Assembly: GCA_012274205.1 (NCBI GenBank)
Contig: JAAOZY010000245.1
Location: 1 to 11,192, forward strand
Length of the DNA stretch: 11,192 nt
Direction of reading: 5' to 3'
From: Betaproteobacteria bacterium
Lineage (GTDB): Bacteria; Pseudomonadota; Gammaproteobacteria; Burkholderiales; SG8-39
The notes beneath the pieces are model-generated. The model worked only from the letters and a program-made list of their open reading frames with translations, ran no database searches and was not told the origin of the DNA. Below, piece by piece: positions 5,701 to 11,192 of this stretch. The position numbers and the translations under genes are program-made. The first letter of the stretch is position 1; every line of letters begins with the position of its first letter.

Positions 5701-7731
5701 ATGCGACTGCTGCGCTCGCTGCAGGCATGGATCGGCGGCGGCAGCGCCGCCGCGCTGGAGACGGCGATCCGACTGCATGAAAACGGCGACCTCGCCGGTG
5801 CCGAGCGCGGCTACCGCGATATCCTGCAGGCCGATGCGCGCGACGCCGACGCGATCCACCTGCTCGGGCTGATCGCGCACCAGCGCGGCGAGCACGCGCA
5901 GGCCGTGGCGCAGATCGGCGCGGCGATCGCGCTCAGGGGCGACAAGGCGCTGTATCACTACAACCTCGGCAACGCGCTCGCCGCGCTCGGGCGGCCACAG
6001 GAGGCTGCCGAGCGCTTTCGCGCGGCACTCCGAATCGATCCATCGCATAGTGCCGCGCGCGCCAACCTCGCGCATGCGCTTGCTCAGGCCGGCCGCCATC
6101 AGGAGGCGGTGGCCGAATTCCGCCAGCTGGTGCAGATGCAGCCCTCGCCGGCGACGCGCAATGCGCTTGCGAGCGCGTTGATCCGCCGCGCCGACGCCGA
6201 CCCGGCCGCAACCGAGGCTTACGACGAGGCTGCCGCGCTGCTGCGCGAGGCGTGGCGCGAGGCGGATGATCCGCTCGAGGCCAGGCGCGCGCTCGCCTAC
6301 TGCCTGCAGCAAGGCAAGCACTGGACCGAGGCGGCGGAACACTACGTGGCGGTGCTGGCGCAGAAACCAGGCGACGCGGGGGTGCACAATAATCTGGCCA
6401 ACTGCTACAACCAGCTCGGCCGCATGGGTGAAGCGATCCTGCATTACCGCGAAACCTACCGTCTCGCGCCCGATTTTCCCGAGGCGCTGGCGAGCGTGCT
6501 TGCCTGCCTCAACTACGATCCTGACTGCAGCCCGGCGCAATCGGCGGCGGAGCACCGGCACTGGGCCGAGCGCGTCGCCGCACCGCATTACCCCGCGACC
6601 GCGCGCTTCGACAATGTGCGCGATCCGCAGCGGCGCCTGCGCATCGGCTACGTCTCGCCGGACCTGCGCCGCCATCCGGTGAGCGCCATCTTCGAGCCAA
6701 TCCTGGCAGCGCACGACCGCAGCCAGGTTGAATCGGTCTGTTACTACAACTTCGCCGGCGAGGACGTGGTCACGCTGCGGCTGAAGGCGCTGGCAGAACA
6801 CTGGCGGCCAGTCGCGGGCCTGTCGGATGAGGAACTGTGTGCGCAGATACGCGCCGACCGCATCGACATCCTGGTCGACCTGGCCGGGCACACCACACAC
6901 AACCGCCTGCTCGCGTTCGCGCGCAGGCCCGCCCCGGTGCAGGTGAGCTGGCTTGGCTACTTCAACAGCACCGGCCTCGCCACCATGGATTACTTCCTCA
7001 GCGATCCCTGGTCCTCGCCGGCGGGACAGGAACGCTACTATGTCGAGCGGCTGCTGCGCCTGCCGCATACGCGTTTTTGCTACCGCCCGCCGGAATACAT
7101 GCCCGCGGTCGCGGCCGTCCCTGCCGCGTGCAGCGGACGCGTCACCTTCGGCTGCCTCAACAACCTGGCCAAGCTCAACGAAAAAGTGCTGGCGCTGTGG
7201 GGCGAAGTGCTGCGCGCCGTTCCGGACGCGCGACTGCTGGTGCAGTCCGCGGCGCTCGACGACGCGCCCAATCGCAAGCGCTTTGCCGAACTGTGCGCGC
7301 GCCACGGTATTGTGTCCGCGCGCCTGGAACTGCGCGGCTTCGTAGCGTTCGACCAGACACCAGCCAGCTATGCCGGCATCGACGTTGCGCTCGACCCTTT
7401 CCCCTTCTGCGGCGGCATGACCAGCCTGGAAGCCTTGTGGCTGGGCGTCCCGGTCATCACCCTGCCCGGTGAAACCATAGCCAGCCGCCAGAGCGCGAGC
7501 ATGCTGATGAATCTCGGCCTGCCCGAACTGATTGCGCAGGATGCCAGGCAATACGTAGACACGGCAGTGCAGCTCGCGCGCGATTTGCCGCGCCTGGCCG
7601 GCCTGCGCGCCGGCCTGCGCGCGCGTTTCGCCGCCTCGCCGCTGATGGACTATGCTGCGTTTGCGCACGCGCTCGAGAGCAGCTACCGCGCTATGTGGCG
7701 GAATTGGCTGGCGGGACCGCAAACGGGCTGA
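5701..7731 (+). CDS. TPR-containing O-GlcNAc transferase-like (SPINDLY family) glycosyltransferase
   Basis: The 676-residue product joins N-terminal tetratricopeptide repeats (about residues 17-290; clear repeat cores around YHYNLGNALAALGRPQEAAE, ARANLAHALAQAGRHQEAVA and VHNNLANCYNQLGRMGEAIL) to a C-terminal GT41-type catalytic region (about 310-665). Conserved catalytic-region pieces are IGYVSPDLRRHPVSAIF (H325, aligned with the active-site His of human OGT), LVDLAGHTTHNRLLAFARRP (H397/H400), PVQVSWLGYFNSTGL, VTFGCLNNLAKLNEKVLALW and GGMTSLEALWLGVPVITLPGE (from 571). The family transfers GlcNAc or fucose to Ser/Thr of proteins; the bacterial donor and target are usually unknown, and nothing here identifies them. 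No signal peptide is seen, so it acts in the cytosol. I chose ATG 5701, just past the suhB stop, rather than an in-frame ATG at 5617 inside suhB. The gene probably shares the suhB transcript and ends right at the sufB promoter. Confidence 0.9.
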   Translation: MRLLRSLQAWIGGGSAAALETAIRLHENGDLAGAERGYRDILQADARDADAIHLLGLIAHQRGEHAQAVAQIGAAIALRGDKALYHYNLGNALAALGRPQEAAERFRAALRIDPSHSAARANLAHALAQAGRHQEAVAEFRQLVQMQPSPATRNALASALIRRADADPAATEAYDEAAALLREAWREADDPLEARRALAYCLQQGKHWTEAAEHYVAVLAQKPGDAGVHNNLANCYNQLGRMGEAILHYRETYRLAPDFPEALASVLACLNYDPDCSPAQSAAEHRHWAERVAAPHYPATARFDNVRDPQRRLRIGYVSPDLRRHPVSAIFEPILAAHDRSQVESVCYYNFAGEDVVTLRLKALAEHWRPVAGLSDEELCAQIRADRIDILVDLAGHTTHNRLLAFARRPAPVQVSWLGYFNSTGLATMDYFLSDPWSSPAGQERYYVERLLRLPHTRFCYRPPEYMPAVAAVPAACSGRVTFGCLNNLAKLNEKVLALWGEVLRAVPDARLLVQSAALDDAPNRKRFAELCARHGIVSARLELRGFVAFDQTPASYAGIDVALDPFPFCGGMTSLEALWLGVPVITLPGETIASRQSASMLMNLGLPELIAQDARQYVDTAVQLARDLPRLAGLRAGLRARFAASPLMDYAAFAHALESSYRAMWRNWLAGPQTG

Positions 7732-7734
7732 ATC

Positions 7735-7759
7735 AAAGTTGACCAATTAAGTCAGGTAT
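7735..7759 (+). promoter_or_regulatory. IscR type 1 operator candidate, upstream copy, sufB promoter
   Basis: Left half AAAGTTGACC and right half AGTCAGGTAT flank an AATTA core. I count 22 of 25 matches to the type 1 consensus. It starts 3 bases after the upstream gene's stop codon and spans the -35 of the sufB promoter. It is close in sequence to the upstream site of the iscR promoter (3097-3121). Confidence 0.83.
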
Positions 7760-7767
7760 TGTATAGT
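7739..7767 (+). promoter_or_regulatory. sufBCD promoter (sigma70 type)
   Basis: -35 TTGACC (7739-7744) and -10 TATAGT (7762-7767) are separated by 17 bases, with an expected start near 7775. This leaves a leader of about 208 bases before the sufB ATG. Both hexamers sit inside IscR-type operators, predicting repression when IscR carries its cluster and derepression under iron or oxidative stress. Confidence 0.8.
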
Positions 7768-7787
7768 TGACAAAATTACTCGTGTAT
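7763..7787 (+). promoter_or_regulatory. IscR type 1 operator candidate, downstream copy, sufB promoter
   Basis: Left half ATAGTTGACA and right half ACTCGTGTAT flank an AAATT core. I count 22 of 25 matches to the type 1 consensus. It covers most of the -10 and the expected start point. It lies 3 bases from the upstream site (28 bases centre to centre), against 4 and 29 at iscR. Confidence 0.78.
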
Positions 7788-7819
7788 TCCGTGTGCAAAC
7801 CTTAGCCATCTGATATCAA

Positions 7820-7972
7820 ATGACTTTCCCATTCGAAGCCGGCATGGATGTCGCCTGCAGCGAGGGCAAGGGCTTGGGTCCGAAACGCGCGGACGCAGCC
7901 CGGCCTGAAGCTGCGGCGCAGACACGAATTGCTTGTCCGTCCTGGCGCCGCCGGGCTGTTCAACTAGGCTAG
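7820..7972 (+). other. 50-codon ORF in the sufB leader (possible leader peptide, doubtful)
   Basis: An ATG at 7820 opens a 50-residue frame ending in TAG at 7970-7972, 10 bases before the sufB ATG. It begins MTFPFEAGMDVACSEG, holds two cysteines and ends in a basic stretch (SWRRRAVQLG). There is no Shine-Dalgarno before the ATG, and I recognise no family. An internal ATG follows at codon 9. In GC-rich DNA an open frame of this length is unremarkable, so it may be chance. Its end just before sufB would allow translational coupling if it is read. Confidence 0.2.
7896..7958 (+). repeat. Long-range inverted repeat in the sufB leader
   Basis: CAGCCCGGC (7896-7904) is perfectly complementary to GCCGGGCTG (7950-7958), enclosing 45 bases that include a small CTGC-GGC-GCAG hairpin. 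GGACG (7891-7895) could instead pair with CGTCC (7938-7942). The stem would end about 24 bases before the sufB ATG. There is no U-run, so it is not a terminator. Chance is possible at this GC content. Confidence 0.4.
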
Positions 7973-7982
7973 AGAAATCGCT

Positions 7983-10206
<2,224 letters not shown>

Positions 10207-10210
<4 letters not shown>

Positions 10211-11192
10211 ATACCGCACCGACCAGGAACTATCTGGATGGCCTGCTGCAGGGCCGCCCCGCGGCCGGCCCGCTCGCCTGGCTGAACCAGCTGCGCGCAC
10301 ACGCGGTCGACCGGGTCGGCGCGCTCACTGTGCCGACCACGCGCGACGAGGACTGGCGCTTCACCGACATCTCGCCGCTGACCAAGCTCAACTTTCAGCC
10401 CACGCAGGGCGCGCAGGCGCTCGCCCCCGCCGCGCTGGAGCCGTTTGCCCTGGACGAAGCCGCCGCGCGCCTGGTATTTGTCGACGGCGTCTATGCCCCG
10501 CAGCATTCCTTCAACCGTGCCGGGCTTACGGTGGAAAATTTCGCCGCAGGCCTTGAGCGCCACGGCGCGGCGGTTCCGGCGCAGCTCGGCCGGCTCGCCG
10601 CATTCGAACACAACGCCTTCGCCGCCCTCAATACCGCGTTCCTGCACGACGGGGCGCTGATCCTGGTGCCGCGCGGGCTCGCGCCCGCCGCGCCGGTGCA
10701 TCTGCTGTTCATAGCGACGCGCAAGCACGCGGCGAACCACCCGCGCTGCCTGGTGGTCGCGCAACCGGGCAGCTCGCTCACCCTGGTCGAGGACTATGTC
10801 GCGCTGCAGGACGAGGCCTATTTCACCAACGCGGTGACCGAGATCGCGCTGGGCAGCGATGCGCAGCTGCATCACGTGCGCGTGCAGCGCGAGGGCGCCG
10901 AGGCTTTCCACATCGCCAATTGCGCGGTGACACTGGCACCGTCCGCCCGCTACCACTCGGTGAGCGTGGCGTTGGGCGCGCGCATTTCGCGCCACAATCT
11001 CAACGTGCTGTTCGCAGCCGAGGGCGCGCAGTGCAGCATCGACGGCCTTGCGCTCATCGGCGGCAAGCAACTGGCGGACACCCACACCGTGATTGACCAT
11101 GCCCAGCCGCAGTGCACCAGCCGCCAGCTGCACAAATGCATCGTCGACGGCGCGGCGCATGCGGTGTTCAACGGCAGCGTCATGGTGCGCGC
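10207..11192 (+). CDS. sufD: Fe-S cluster assembly protein SufD, N-terminal part (3' end cut by window)
   Basis: SufD is a SufB paralogue and partner in the SufBC2D complex, needed for iron acquisition and interaction with SufC. The frame opens at 10207, overlapping the sufC stop by four bases, and stays open to the window edge (328 whole codons; the family is usually about 420-440, so roughly 100 residues are missing). Recognisable pieces are the N-terminal helical region with RDEDWRFTDISPL, the beta-helix core with LVFVDGVYAPQHS, HDGALILVPRGL and LVEDYVAL, and the family block DTHTVIDHAQPQC plus SRQLHKCIVDGAAHAVFNG near the edge. sufS and a sulfur-relay gene (sufE or sufU) would be expected next, outside the window. 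Confidence 0.95.

Noticed and set aside
5425..7746. 773-codon open frame on the minus strand opposite suhB and the glycosyltransferase gene
   Set aside because: It is antisense to two genes with clear family motifs. Its composition (Arg, Gln, Ala, His rich) is typical of a GC-bias shadow frame, and no domain is recognisable.

Overview
This is a GC-rich chromosomal window from a proteobacterium, most likely a betaproteobacterium. The evidence is the strong GC bias at third codon positions, the proteobacterial-type IscR, IscA, TrmJ and SuhB proteins, and the suhB/trmJ/cysE/iscR neighbourhood. I cannot name the genus from sequence alone. There are eleven protein-coding genes, no RNA genes, no mobile elements and no CRISPR array. 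Both ends cut a gene: mfd at the left edge and sufD at the right edge.

Layout, left to right. (1) Plus strand, 1-2179: the 3' part of mfd (transcription-repair coupling factor), overlapping serB (phosphoserine phosphatase) by four bases. (2) Minus strand, 2200-4854, read right to left: trmJ (tRNA 2'-O-methyltransferase), cysE (serine acetyltransferase), iscR (Fe-S cluster regulator) and iscA (A-type Fe-S carrier). iscA converges on serB with only 20 bases between them. (3) Plus strand, 4908-7731: suhB (inositol monophosphatase family), divergent from trmJ, then a TPR/O-GlcNAc transferase-like (SPINDLY family) gene 7 bases downstream. (4) Plus strand, 7983-11192: sufB, sufC and the start of sufD, joined by two 4-base ATGA overlaps.

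The theme is Fe-S cluster assembly and its cysteine supply. SerB makes serine, CysE commits serine to cysteine, and cysteine is the sulfur source for Fe-S assembly. IscR senses cluster status, IscA carries clusters, and SufBCD is the scaffold complex. The iscR-iscA pair lacks the usual iscS and iscU between the two genes, and no hscBA-fdx follows. The scaffold genes in this locus are those of the SUF system, 3-5 kb away.

The best regulatory find is that the iscR promoter (minus strand) and the sufB promoter (plus strand) have nearly the same architecture. Each has a TTGACC -35 element, a TATA-type -10, and two tandem 25-base matches to the IscR type 1 operator, centred 28-29 bases apart. This predicts that [2Fe-2S]-IscR represses both its own operon and the suf operon through type 1 sites. 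The cysE promoter has a weaker version of the same layout. The remaining non-coding DNA is short: an AT-rich, inverted-repeat-bearing cysE leader and an approximately 208-base sufB leader that contains a 50-codon ORF. I saw no clearly new biological system. The unusual points are the promoter pair, the stripped-down isc operon and the leaders.
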